NCBI GenBank assembly: GCA_031262085.1
Contig: JAISIN010000088.1
Span: 1-59,180 of the forward strand
Reading direction: 5' to 3'
Source of the DNA: Prevotellaceae bacterium
GTDB taxonomy: Bacteria > Bacteroidota > Bacteroidia > Bacteroidales > Bacteroidaceae
Length of the DNA stretch: 59,180 nucleotides
The notes below the pieces were generated by a model. The model searched no databases and was not told the DNA's origin. It worked only from the letters and a program-made list of their open reading frames with translations. Positions within the stretch are counted from its first letter, which is position 1, and every line of letters starts with the position of its first letter. This document shows positions 26,220-35,877 of the stretch, piece after piece. The position numbers and the translations under genes are program-made.

Positions 26220-27287
26220 ATGAACAATACTTTTAGCTCTATTATAACAAAATGGTATGCCGACAATAAGCGCGATTTGCCTTGGCGCGAGGCAACCGAT
26301 CCGTATCTTATCTGGATTTCAGAAGTAATCTTGCAACAAACGCGTGTGGCGCAAGGCTACGACTACTTTATGCGATTTGTCCGTCGCTTTCCCGATATAC
26401 AGTCGCTTGCCGAGGCTTCGGAAGACGAAGTTATGACGATGTGGCAGGGATTGGGATACTATTCGCGGGCGCGCAATCTGCATGCGGCAGCACAAAGCAT
26501 GCAGGGCGTCTTTCCGACTACCTATCAGGAGGTGCGGGCGTTGAAAGGGGTAGGCGATTATACCGCTGCTGCCATCTGCTCGTTTGCATACGACTTGCCG
26601 TATTCGGTTGTTGACGGAAATGTGTATCGCGTTTTGGCACGCTACTGGGGTATCGACACACCGATAGACAGTACGGAAGGTAAAAAGCTGTTTGCTGCAT
26701 TGGCAAACGAAATGCTCGACCGGCAGCATCCGGCTGTATATAATCAAGCTATTATGGACTTCGGTGCTTTGCAATGCACGCCACAATCGCCCGACTGCTG
26801 CCGTTGCCCGCTTGCCGAAAGCTGTTCGGCATATCGAAAAGGGTGCGTAGCGCAATTGCCTGTTAAACAACACAAAACCAAAACCGTCGAGCGCTTCTTC
26901 AATTATATATATGTACGCGCGGGCGCGAATAATAATCAGAACTACACGTTCCTGCGGAAACGAACAGGCAACGACATTTGGAAGAACTTATTCGAGCTGC
27001 CCTTGATAGAAACCGATACAGCCATGTCGGAGCAGGAGTTCAGAGACCTGCCTCAACTGAAGCAGCTATTTACCGAAAGCGAGCTGGCGACGCTTCGACT
27101 GCTTCACAGCAACATAAAGCACCAGCTTACCCACCGTACCCTATATGCCAACTTCTATGAAGTGACGTTGCCTGAAGATGCCACGCCTCCCGATGGTTGC
27201 ATCAAAGTGGCTGTCGATGAACTGGAGCGGTATGCCGTGCCTCGTTTGATACAGATGTTTTTTCATCTTTCAAAAAAACTTTTATAG
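26220..27287 (+). CDS. mutY: A/G-specific adenine DNA glycosylase
   Basis: The start at the ATG at 26220 (MNNTFSSIITKWYADNKRDLPWR) matches the family N-terminus; in-frame upstream codons lie within or before the -7 box. The 355-residue enzyme removes A mispaired with 8-oxoG. It shows Glu35 (SEVILQQTR), the helix-hairpin-helix GVGDYTAAA, catalytic Asp132 (VVDGNVYRV), and the 4Fe-4S loop Cys186, Cys193, Cys196, Cys202. The C-terminal third is the NUDIX-like 8-oxoG recognition domain. First gene of the mutY-ssb-gldE-PPTase block. Confidence 0.95.
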   Translation: MNNTFSSIITKWYADNKRDLPWREATDPYLIWISEVILQQTRVAQGYDYFMRFVRRFPDIQSLAEASEDEVMTMWQGLGYYSRARNLHAAAQSMQGVFPTTYQEVRALKGVGDYTAAAICSFAYDLPYSVVDGNVYRVLARYWGIDTPIDSTEGKKLFAALANEMLDRQHPAVYNQAIMDFGALQCTPQSPDCCRCPLAESCSAYRKGCVAQLPVKQHKTKTVERFFNYIYVRAGANNNQNYTFLRKRTGNDIWKNLFELPLIETDTAMSEQEFRDLPQLKQLFTESELATLRLLHSNIKHQLTHRTLYANFYEVTLPEDATPPDGCIKVAVDELERYAVPRLIQMFFHLSKKLL

Positions 27288-27291
27288 ACAC

Positions 27292-27322
27292 TTGCATCGT
27301 AATATTATTCTCTCTACTTTTG
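27292..27322 (+). promoter_or_regulatory. Promoter of ssb
   Basis: -33 TTG (27292-27294), a 20-bp gap and -7 TACTTTTG (27315-27322). Leader about 20 nt to the ATG at 27349. Confidence 0.6.
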
Positions 27323-27348
27323 CGCAAAATGAACAAGATAACAGGATT

Positions 27349-27750
27349 ATGTCTGTAAACAAAGTGATTCTAATAGGACATGCCGGTAAAGATCCCGAAG
27401 TGAGATATTTGGATACCGGTATTGCAGTAGCAACACTCCCATTGGCTACGACCGACCGTGCCTACACATTAGCTAACGGCACGCAAGTTCCCGAACGAAC
27501 AGAATGGCACAACCTCGTCTTCTGGCGCGGCTTGGCAGAGATCGTCGAAAAATATGTGCATAAAGGCGACCGCCTTTATGTTGAAGGGAAGATACGCACA
27601 CGCTCTTACGACACTCCAAACGGCTCGAAACGATATATCACCGAGATATTCGTTGACAACATGGAGATGTTGAGCGCCAAGCAGGCGCCGACGACTGCTG
27701 CCCCTCCTGTTACCCTACCCCATCAATCAACAGACGAACTTCCGTCTTAA
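27349..27750 (+). CDS. ssb: Single-stranded DNA-binding protein
   Basis: Start at 27349 (MSVNKVILIGHAGKDPEVRY), because the upstream in-frame codons include the promoter. The 133-residue protein has the OB-fold (about 1-105: WHNLVFWRGLAEIVEKYVHKGD, YVEGKIRTRSY) and a short tail. The usual acidic tip (DDDIPF-like) is replaced by HQSTDELPS, which is less acidic than normal. It sits directly after mutY. Confidence 0.94.
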   Translation: MSVNKVILIGHAGKDPEVRYLDTGIAVATLPLATTDRAYTLANGTQVPERTEWHNLVFWRGLAEIVEKYVHKGDRLYVEGKIRTRSYDTPNGSKRYITEIFVDNMEMLSAKQAPTTAAPPVTLPHQSTDELPS

Positions 27751-27773
27751 TTGTTTAACTAATACCGGAATCG

Positions 27774-29093
27774 TTGGACCCTGACTCATATTTATGTCTG
27801 CTGACAGGTTTCTTTAGCGGAATCTCTGTACAGCCTCCTACCCTGTCTGCCATGATTGCCATTGTGTTGGCAGCTATGTTGTTGCTGGTATCCGGCTTTG
27901 CCTCTGCCTCTGAAATAGCCTTCTTTTCGCTCTCGCCTGCCGACTTGAGCGCCATCAACGAAAAAAAACATCCGGCAGACAAGAAAATCAGCGATCTGCT
28001 ACAAGATACCGAACGCCTGCTGGCGACCATACTCATTACCAACAACTTCGTAAACGTAGCTATCATTACGCTATGCAACTTGTTCTTCATGAGCGTGTTC
28101 GAGTTTCACTCGCCGATAGCCGAGTTTGTGGTACTAACTGTGGTACTAACCTTCCTGCTATTGCTATTCGGCGAAATCATGCCGAAGATATACTCTGCAC
28201 AAAAGGCACTGACATTTTGCCGTTTTGCAGCGCCCGGCATCATGATGTTTCGCTCGCTGTTTTATCCGTTCTCGTCCATGCTGGTTCACTCGACCTCCTT
28301 CATCAACAAGCACTTCACCCGCAAAAATCACAATATCTCGGTAGACGAACTGTCGCAGGCGCTCGAGCTGACAGACAAAAACGAGCTGTCGGACGAAAAC
28401 AACATACTGGAAGGAATCATACGCTTCGGAGGTGAAACGGTGAAAGAGGTTATGACCTCCCGATTGGATGTAGTAGATCTCGACATACGAACATCGTTCA
28501 AAGAGGTACTGAAGTGCATCGTAGACAATGCCTATTCGCGCATCCCCGTCTACTCGGAAACACAAGACAACATCAAAGGGGTGCTCTACATCAAGGATTT
28601 GATACCGCACCTGAACAAAGGCGATAACTTCCGTTGGCAATCACTGATACGACCGCCCTACTTTGTACCCGAGACCAAGATGATCGACGACTTGCTGCGT
28701 GACTTTCAACGCGACAAGATTCACATCGCCATTGTGGTCGATGAGTTTGGCGGCACATCGGGCATCGTGACCATGGAAGATATTATTGAAGAAATTGTGG
28801 GCGAGATTCACGACGAATACGATGAGGAAGAACGCCCTTACAGCATCGTTAACGACCATACATGGATCTTTGAAGCCAAGACACAACTCACCGACTTCTA
28901 TAAAATTACGCGACTCGATGAAGATACATTCGACGAGGTTGCAGGCGAGGCAGATACCTTGGCTGGCTTACTGTTGGAACTGAAAGGAGAATTTCCCGCA
29001 CTACACGAAAAGGTGGTCTACAACCGTTACGAGTTCGAAGTACTCGAAATGGATAACCGAAGAATCTTAAAAGTCAAATTTGCTATAACATAG
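27774..29093 (+). CDS. gldE: GldE-like CNNM/CBS-domain membrane protein
   Basis: The frame opens with TTG at 27774 (MDPDSYLCLLTGFF); no ATG is available before the first helix, so the TTG start is likely. The 439-residue protein has a CNNM-type transmembrane domain (about 25-190), paired CBS domains (about 215-340, with VKEVMTSRLDVVDLD and VVDEFGGTSGIVTMEDIIEEIVGEI), and a CorC/HlyC C-terminal domain (350-439). GldE is linked to gliding/T9SS in Flavobacteria; in non-motile Bacteroidales it more likely serves ion (Mg) transport or supports T9SS. Gene order with ssb and a phosphopantetheinyl transferase is common in the order. Confidence 0.9.
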   Translation: MDPDSYLCLLTGFFSGISVQPPTLSAMIAIVLAAMLLLVSGFASASEIAFFSLSPADLSAINEKKHPADKKISDLLQDTERLLATILITNNFVNVAIITLCNLFFMSVFEFHSPIAEFVVLTVVLTFLLLLFGEIMPKIYSAQKALTFCRFAAPGIMMFRSLFYPFSSMLVHSTSFINKHFTRKNHNISVDELSQALELTDKNELSDENNILEGIIRFGGETVKEVMTSRLDVVDLDIRTSFKEVLKCIVDNAYSRIPVYSETQDNIKGVLYIKDLIPHLNKGDNFRWQSLIRPPYFVPETKMIDDLLRDFQRDKIHIAIVVDEFGGTSGIVTMEDIIEEIVGEIHDEYDEEERPYSIVNDHTWIFEAKTQLTDFYKITRLDEDTFDEVAGEADTLAGLLLELKGEFPALHEKVVYNRYEFEVLEMDNRRILKVKFAIT

Positions 29094-29132
29094 GCGAGTT
29101 TACGGTTCTATAACGTTTTCAATGGAGAGATT

Positions 29133-29783
29133 ATGTCACTGTTTGTACAACACGAAACGCCCCTGTTGAAATGGGGCATCTGGCAACTGACCGAATCGTG
29201 GGAACAGCTTGCCGACCGGCTTCCGCACCATCGGCAACAAGCGGAACAGTTTGGTACGCCCCATCGCAGGCAAGAGTGGCTTGCAGTACGTGCACTGATT
29301 GCTTCTCTCTGCGGAAAAGAGGAAACGGTAGCCTACCACCCCAATGGGAAACCCTATCTGGTTGACAACTCACACTCCATCAGCATCTCGCACACACGCG
29401 GCTATGCGGCAGTCATCATGGGTAAACCCGACAAGGAGGTAGGAATCGACATTGAGCAGTACGGCGAACGTGTACATCGGGTGGCACACAAATTCATGCG
29501 TACCGACGAAAGCGTACAGGCTACTGTCCAAACAGAACAGACAGATACCTACTCCCTACTACTTCATTGGTCTGCCAAAGAAACGATGTTTAAATGTCTA
29601 CATACGACCGATGTCGATTTTCGTGAGCACTTGCGTATCTTCCCTTTTGTGATGAACGACAAAGGGAGCATGCAAGCGCAAGAATATCGCACACCCGAGC
29701 AACAACTGTTTACGATCGAATATGAACTTCACACAGATTTTGTTCTCACCTATACACTAAGCGCTCACTTATTGAGTCGGTAG
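29133..29783 (+). CDS. 4'-phosphopantetheinyl transferase (Sfp type)
   Basis: The 216-residue protein carries the transferase signature GIDIEQYGERV (Mg ligands Asp/Glu, near 107-117) and WSAKETMFKC near residue 147, with SISHTRGYAAV before them. It attaches phosphopantetheine to acyl or peptidyl carrier proteins. No carrier protein or polyketide/peptide synthase is nearby, so it probably serves distant genes. Its last 19 bases overlap the convergent YjdI gene. Confidence 0.9.
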   Translation: MSLFVQHETPLLKWGIWQLTESWEQLADRLPHHRQQAEQFGTPHRRQEWLAVRALIASLCGKEETVAYHPNGKPYLVDNSHSISISHTRGYAAVIMGKPDKEVGIDIEQYGERVHRVAHKFMRTDESVQATVQTEQTDTYSLLLHWSAKETMFKCLHTTDVDFREHLRIFPFVMNDKGSMQAQEYRTPEQQLFTIEYELHTDFVLTYTLSAHLLSR

Positions 29784-29980
29784 CTCAACGCTCCCGACGG
29801 ACAGCGATCTATCTGCGCCATCAACTCGGCTGTAGTAGCATGCTCAAGGGTAATCCACGGCTGTGCTTTGGGATTGTACACATGGGGTAGTGTCTTCACG
29901 CAGACACCTGCATGCTGACACAGACCGGGTTTCCACGTAATGGTCAGTTCGCCATTGCTGTATTCTTTTTTGATTTCCAT
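29765..29980 (-). CDS. YjdI-type 4Fe-4S mono-cluster protein
   Basis: This 71-residue protein begins MEIKKEYSNGELTITWKPGL and has Cys residues at 21, 27 and 60 (LCQHAGVCVKTLP; DRCPSGALSY), matching the divergent 4Fe-4S mono-cluster family (DUF1271). In E. coli the homologue yjdI lies next to the acetyltransferase yjdJ; the same pairing is seen here, with two yjdJ-like genes upstream on the same strand. Electron partner unknown. Confidence 0.87.
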   Translation of the reverse strand: MEIKKEYSNGELTITWKPGLCQHAGVCVKTLPHVYNPKAQPWITLEHATTAELMAQIDRCPSGALSYRLNK

Positions 29981-30027
29981 TATTAAGATTGTAACTGTTT
30001 AATAAGATTCATAATTTTCATTCGTCT

Positions 30028-30327
30028 CTACACGTTGATACGGGTCGACACTAAGTGCTTCCATTCGGGATGCCGCATAATGTATGCTTTGACAAAGGGG
30101 CAGAGAGGCACTACATAAGCTCCGCTCTCCTCAATATCGGCAAGAACCTGCTTCACCAATTCGCTTCCAATGCCTTTCCCGCCCAGAGCAGCCGGCACTT
30201 CGGTATGTGTCAGAAACACCGTTTCACGATTCGGTTTCAAATACTCTATTTTGGGCGTATACTTGTCAACATGAAATTCATATTGATTACGCTCCTTGTT
30301 ATGGATAAGTTGATAAGTCTGTTCCAT
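30028..30327 (-). CDS. YjdJ-type small GNAT acetyltransferase (copy 2)
   Basis: The 99-residue protein has the short GNAT core: EVPAALGGKGIGSELVKQVL (acetyl-CoA loop) and VVPLCPFVKAYIMRHPEWK. It is paralogous to the gene just upstream (GKGIGSSLVEKTL; VVPLCPFITVYINRHPEWK). Family members are minimal acetyltransferases without a known acceptor. Confidence 0.87.
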   Translation of the reverse strand: MEQTYQLIHNKERNQYEFHVDKYTPKIEYLKPNRETVFLTHTEVPAALGGKGIGSELVKQVLADIEESGAYVVPLCPFVKAYIMRHPEWKHLVSTRINV

Positions 30328-30339
30328 ACTGCATTGATA

Positions 30340-30663
30340 TTAATTGTTCAACATTGCCGTCCCTTCCATACGGGCAGCTTTCATTACAAAATCCTTCCAT
30401 TCCGGATGCCGGTTGATGTACACGGTAATAAACGGGCACAAGGGTACTACCCGTAATCCCTGACTGCGTATATTACGCAGTGTTTTTTCTACAAGGCTGC
30501 TGCCTATACCTTTACCACCCAGCCCAAAAGGCACTTCTGTATGGGTAAGGTAGACTTCGCCGGCTTTAGTTTTAATATACTGCACGCGCGGGGTTCGTCC
30601 CTCTACGTGAAATTCATACTGTTGACAAGCCTGATTGTCGAAAAGCTCATAATCTGTTCTCAT
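30340..30663 (-). CDS. YjdJ-type small GNAT acetyltransferase (copy 1)
   Basis: The 107-residue protein begins MRTDYELFDNQACQQYEFHV and carries FGLGGKGIGSSLVEKTLRNI and PLCPFITVYINRHPEWKDF. It is the first gene of a three-gene minus-strand set (two acetyltransferases and a YjdI ferredoxin). The two copies differ at many residues, so the duplication is not recent. Confidence 0.87.
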   Translation of the reverse strand: MRTDYELFDNQACQQYEFHVEGRTPRVQYIKTKAGEVYLTHTEVPFGLGGKGIGSSLVEKTLRNIRSQGLRVVPLCPFITVYINRHPEWKDFVMKAARMEGTAMLNN

Positions 30664-30696
30664 AATTGTTTACCTTTAGTTGTTTTAGAGTAATAA

Positions 30697-31896
<1,200 letters not shown>

Positions 31897-31902
31897 CCAA
31901 CA

Positions 31903-31937
31903 AAAAAGGTGCACTCCCGATGGGAGCGCACCTTTTT
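31903..31937. terminator. Bidirectional terminator between trpS and hsp20
   Basis: AAAAAGGTGCACTCCC (31903-31918) pairs with 31922-31937 with one mismatch and a three-base loop; A- and T-runs at the ends serve both strands. It ends the two convergent genes. Confidence 0.9.
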
Positions 31938-31955
31938 GATGAGGGTTGTGTATGC

Positions 31956-32399
31956 TTATTGCACTTCAATGGTCTTTTGCGCTTTAGCCTTATCTTCGGG
32001 AGCAAGCTTAGGCAGCGCGACCTTCAAAACGCCATGCTCTACTTGAGCGGTGATCTTGTCGCGATCTACATTTTCCGGAAGAATCATCGTTTGCTGGAAC
32101 TTCGTGTAAGAGAACTCACGACGCAGATAGCGTCCTTCTTTCTTCTCTTCCTTGTTCTCATCCTTCTTGCAGTTGCACTTCTTCTCCATGCTGATAACCA
32201 AGTTGTTTTCGTTGTCTACATTTACCACGAAATCATCCTTAGTCATACCGGGGGCAGCCAACTCAACGTTGTAAGCTTTTTCCGTTTCAAATACGTTAAT
32301 GGCGGGAGCGGTAGAGTTTGCGCGTACCATCCAATCATTGTCAAAGAAATCATTAAAGATACTGGGTAGCCAGTTTTGGCTTCTTCTAACAGGCATCAT
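31956..32399 (-). CDS. Small heat-shock protein (Hsp20/alpha-crystallin)
   Basis: This 147-residue chaperone has an N-terminal MMPVRRSQNWLPSIFNDFFD segment, an alpha-crystallin domain (about 35-130: INVFETEKAYNVELAAPGM, LVISMEKK, FSYTKFQQTMILPENVD, VLKVALPK) and a short tail. A Lys/Glu-rich insert with two Cys (CNCKKDENKEEKK) lies in the middle. It has an AGGAG-like ribosome-binding site before the ATG, rare here. The 203 bp upstream (32400-32602) hold a small ATATTGAC tandem at 32557-32572 but no promoter I can name. Confidence 0.93.
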   Translation of the reverse strand: MMPVRRSQNWLPSIFNDFFDNDWMVRANSTAPAINVFETEKAYNVELAAPGMTKDDFVVNVDNENNLVISMEKKCNCKKDENKEEKKEGRYLRREFSYTKFQQTMILPENVDRDKITAQVEHGVLKVALPKLAPEDKAKAQKTIEVQ

Positions 32400-32602
32400 A
32401 GTTGTAATCTCCTATTTTTTTAAGTTAAACAATAAAATCCAATGAACTTCGATTCGTTCGTTGTCTGCTCCTGCGGGGCAACCACCTCTCGAACCGTCGT
32501 TCGCATAAGTAATTGCAAACTACGTGCCAATTAACAACAAGACTAAAGGATGCCTATATTGACATATTGACATGACCTTATTGCTTATTCTATGCCATTA
32601 TT

Positions 32603-33595
32603 TCAGTTTACGAGCGATGCGAGCAAGATAGACGCCTTGACGCGCCCGTAGATCTCTTCGACCACCTGCTTATTCAGGTTTTCATTTCGTTGCTCTTGGT
32701 ATTGCGGGCGGAGCTTCCGATAAGCCTTGCGAGCGCGTATTACAGCCCACGCATTTCTCCAGGCTCCGCGAACGAGAAAATAGCAGGCAGCCAAATAGTC
32801 GAGCATGGCACGCACGCGCATCACCGACCTGAGTTCGTGTTCGGGCAGGTTTTTGTAGAGCATCAACAAGTTGTTGCGAAAGTTGAGAAAAGTCTTCTGT
32901 GGATTTTCCCGCTTCAAGGTCGCGGCGCCGACGTGATAGACCACGCTTTGGGGTATACACACAATATCTTTACCACGCGCTTTGAGGCGCCAACACAGAT
33001 CAATCTCTTCCATGTGGGCAAAGAAGCGGTCGTCTAATCCGCCAGCTTCGCGATAATCTTCCAGGCGGATAAACAGGGCAGCGCCAGTTGCCCAGAAGAC
33101 AGATGCATTGGTATCGTATTGTCCATGGTCGGCTTCGACTTTGTTCATCATGCGTCCGCGACAAAACGGATAACCATAAGTATCAATAAATCCACCGGCG
33201 GCACCGGCATATTCAAACTTGTCGCGCTGACGCCAACTACGCAATTTAGGCTGGCAAGCAGCAACTTGGGGATGAGCATCCATATACTCTATAAGTGGAA
33301 GCAACCAATGTTCCGTTACCTCTACATCCGAATTGAGCAATACCACATAGCGGGCATCCAATTGTTGCATGGCACGATTATACCCTCCGGCGAAGCCATA
33401 ATTTTCGGAAAAGAGTATCAATCGGACAGCAGGGAATTGTTGTCGCAGCATTGTTACCGACCTGTCGGTAGATCCGTTGTCGGCTACATACACCACAGCC
33501 CCGTCGGCTTCGGAGTAGCGTATCACATCCGGCAGGAAATGTTGAAGCATCTCTTTGCCGTTCCAATTCAGTATAACTACGGCGATATGATCCAT
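32603..33595 (-). CDS. Glycosyltransferase family 2
   Basis: The 330-residue protein begins AVVILNWNGKEMLQHFLPDV, with VYVADNGSTDRSV, LLNSDVEV (the DXD-like metal site, near residue 90) and DDRFFAHMEEIDLCWRLKARG near residue 185, as in rhamnosyl- and GlcNAc-transferases of the GT2 family. There are no clear membrane segments, only a weakly hydrophobic stretch near the C-terminus. It is last in the alaS-mtaB-acyltransferase-GT2 set and may modify a surface glycan or lipid A core. Confidence 0.88.
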   Translation of the reverse strand: MDHIAVVILNWNGKEMLQHFLPDVIRYSEADGAVVYVADNGSTDRSVTMLRQQFPAVRLILFSENYGFAGGYNRAMQQLDARYVVLLNSDVEVTEHWLLPLIEYMDAHPQVAACQPKLRSWRQRDKFEYAGAAGGFIDTYGYPFCRGRMMNKVEADHGQYDTNASVFWATGAALFIRLEDYREAGGLDDRFFAHMEEIDLCWRLKARGKDIVCIPQSVVYHVGAATLKRENPQKTFLNFRNNLLMLYKNLPEHELRSVMRVRAMLDYLAACYFLVRGAWRNAWAVIRARKAYRKLRPQYQEQRNENLNKQVVEEIYGRVKASILLASLVN

Positions 33596-33611
33596 TTTCG
33601 ATATTCAGTTT

Positions 33612-34556
33612 TCAGTTAGTATTCGGTTTCTGTTTTTCAGCGTCTATTTCGGTTTTGACTTGAGAACGTTTTATCTTCCACCGTTTGTGCGACCAGAACC
33701 AATAAGCCGGTGCTTTGCGAATGGTGTTCTCCAATCGGCGGACAAACTGTTCGGTAATCTCGCCGACAGCGGTAGATTTTGGAAATTCTGTAACTAATTC
33801 GAATGTTACCCGGCAATAGCCCCGTCGAAGACGCTCCAGCTCACAATAAAAGACAGGATAATTCATCATTTTAGCTATCCGCTCGGCGCCATCCATAAAC
33901 ACAGTCTCCTGATTTAGAAAAGTAGTCCAGTAGTGCGCATCGTTGCCCGAAGGCGACTGGTCGGTAATCAGCCCCACCACCATGCGTTTACCGGCATGGC
34001 GCAACTTGATCAACTCGCGTGCCGTGGTATGTTTGGGAACATTGTAACCGCCAAAACGAGAACGGATGCGTTGAAACAACCGGTCTAAATAGGGGTCGTG
34101 CAACGGCTTATACACCTGCACCGGCAAATCGCCCTCCTTCATGATGGCGCCCATACCAATGATCCACTCAAAGTTGGCATAATGAGGAATAAGCAGCACA
34201 ATGCCGTTGTGCTGCTCTATCATTTCCAGGAAGAGTTCCTTACCTTGATAGTCCATACGTCGACAAAGCTCGGCAAGCGTGATGCGCAACAGCTTGACCT
34301 CTTCCAGCATATAATCGCAGAGATAATGATAGAAATCGCGCTCGATGCGCCGTAGCTCGACTTCCGACTTCTCGGGAAAGGAGTTTTTCAAATTGGTACG
34401 CACCACTCGCCGACGATAATGTATCATATTTCTTGCGAGGAAACATAGCCCATCGGACAAGATATAGAGCGCCCCGAAAGGCAGCATGGCGATTAGCTTG
34501 ACAATCGACCATTGACAATAAAGGAATATCTGCTTTATGTAGCGTACCACACTCAC
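33612..34556 (-). CDS. LpxL/HtrB-like lipid A acyltransferase
   Basis: I choose the GTG at 34556, whose G-TGA overlaps the mtaB stop; a TTG one codon upstream is the alternative. The 314-residue protein has an N-terminal hydrophobic helix, the HX4E acyltransferase motif in HYANFEW near residue 124, and later ITDQSPS and FMDGAERIAKMMNYPVFYCE, as in LpxL-type late acyltransferases. It probably adds a secondary acyl chain to lipid A. It is coupled to mtaB and followed by a glycosyltransferase. Confidence 0.88.
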   Translation of the reverse strand: MSVVRYIKQIFLYCQWSIVKLIAMLPFGALYILSDGLCFLARNMIHYRRRVVRTNLKNSFPEKSEVELRRIERDFYHYLCDYMLEEVKLLRITLAELCRRMDYQGKELFLEMIEQHNGIVLLIPHYANFEWIIGMGAIMKEGDLPVQVYKPLHDPYLDRLFQRIRSRFGGYNVPKHTTARELIKLRHAGKRMVVGLITDQSPSGNDAHYWTTFLNQETVFMDGAERIAKMMNYPVFYCELERLRRGYCRVTFELVTEFPKSTAVGEITEQFVRRLENTIRKAPAYWFWSHKRWKIKRSQVKTEIDAEKQKPNTN

Positions 34557-35869
34557 CAAGGTTGAATTGTCAAGGCTGTTTTATCGTCGTTAAAGCCCTT
34601 AGTATGCACCGTTATCAATTGGTTATCCAACGCTCCATTGCGCGGTATCTCAACACGGATATAATTATCGGTAAAACCGTGCATGGGATGATCGGGACGG
34701 GAGTGCTCTGCCAATATGGTGACTGTTTGTCCGATATGACGGGCATAAAACTGATGTGTTTTCTCTTCGGAGAGGTCGAGCAGCAACCGGCTGCGCCGAT
34801 GCTTCTCATCGGCAGAGACAGCATGGTCTATCTTCAAAGCCTGCGTACCGGGACGTTCGGAATAAGAGAACACATGCAGTTGCGTTATATCCAGCTCCTT
34901 GAGAAACCTACGAGTCTGCTCAAAGCGCTCCTCCGTTTCTCCGCGCGTACCTACTATCACATCTACTCCGATAAAAGCATCGGGCATTACCTGCTTGATG
35001 CGTTTCACTTTCGAAGCGAAGAGGGCAGTATCGTAACGGCGGCGCATCAAGCGCAACACCTCATCGCTACCCGATTGCAGCGGGATGTGGAAGTGAGGCA
35101 TGAAACGGCGCGAGCGGGCAACAAACCCGATCAACTCATCGGTCAGCAAATCGGGTTCTATCGATGAGATGCGATAACGGGCAATCCCCTCTACCTCATC
35201 TAAAGCTTGCACAAGGGTGTACAGGGTTTCGCCGGTCGCTTTTCCAAAGTCGCCGATATTTACGCCTGTCAACACAATCTCTTTGCCGCCTTCGGCAGCT
35301 ACCTGTCGTGCCTGCTCTACCAATGAAACCACCGTACCGTTACGGCTGCGTCCGCGTGCCATCGGGATGGTGCAATACGAGCAATAGTAATCGCATCCGT
35401 CTTGCACCTTCAAGAAGTAACGTGTACGGTCGCCCCGCGAACAGGAGGGGACAAAAGAACGAATATCTTTCAGAGCGGAGGTATGCACTCCGCTCCGGCT
35501 ACTCTGTTGCATATTACTCAGGTAAGTCAATATATCTTTCTTCTGTTCGGCACCCAGCACCCAATCGACTCCTTCTATCTCTGCAACCGCTTCGGGATTG
35601 AGTTGTGCATAGCATCCTGTCACGACGACCGTTGCGTCGGGATGTTGTTTCACCAATCGATGGATGGCTTGCCTGCACTTTTTGTCAGCCACTTCGGTTA
35701 CCGAACAAGTGTTTATGATACAGATGTCTGCCTGCTCCCCCCTTCGTGCGGTTCGTATACCGGCATCACTCAGCAGTTTGCCTATCGTCGACGTCTCCGA
35801 GAAGTTCAGCTTACATCCCAACGTATAGTAAACGGCTGTTTTATGTTGAAAAACGGAAGTATCAATCAT
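34553..35869 (-). CDS. mtaB: tRNA t6A37 methylthiotransferase MtaB
   Basis: This 438-residue radical-SAM enzyme converts t6A to ms2t6A at position 37 of tRNAs reading ANN codons. It has the N-terminal UPF0004 domain (GCKLNFSE, INTCSVTEVADKKCR, VVTGCYAQ), the radical-SAM site CDYYCSYCTIP near residue 150, and a TRAM domain at the C-terminus. It follows alaS by eight bases on the same strand. Confidence 0.94.
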   Translation of the reverse strand: MIDTSVFQHKTAVYYTLGCKLNFSETSTIGKLLSDAGIRTARRGEQADICIINTCSVTEVADKKCRQAIHRLVKQHPDATVVVTGCYAQLNPEAVAEIEGVDWVLGAEQKKDILTYLSNMQQSSRSGVHTSALKDIRSFVPSCSRGDRTRYFLKVQDGCDYYCSYCTIPMARGRSRNGTVVSLVEQARQVAAEGGKEIVLTGVNIGDFGKATGETLYTLVQALDEVEGIARYRISSIEPDLLTDELIGFVARSRRFMPHFHIPLQSGSDEVLRLMRRRYDTALFASKVKRIKQVMPDAFIGVDVIVGTRGETEERFEQTRRFLKELDITQLHVFSYSERPGTQALKIDHAVSADEKHRRSRLLLDLSEEKTHQFYARHIGQTVTILAEHSRPDHPMHGFTDNYIRVEIPRNGALDNQLITVHTKGFNDDKTALTIQPW

Positions 35870-35877
35870 ATACTGTG

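Noticed and set aside
32400..32602. tRNA or riboswitch in the gap upstream of hsp20
   Set aside because: No cloverleaf or known aptamer pattern; only a short ATATTGAC tandem.
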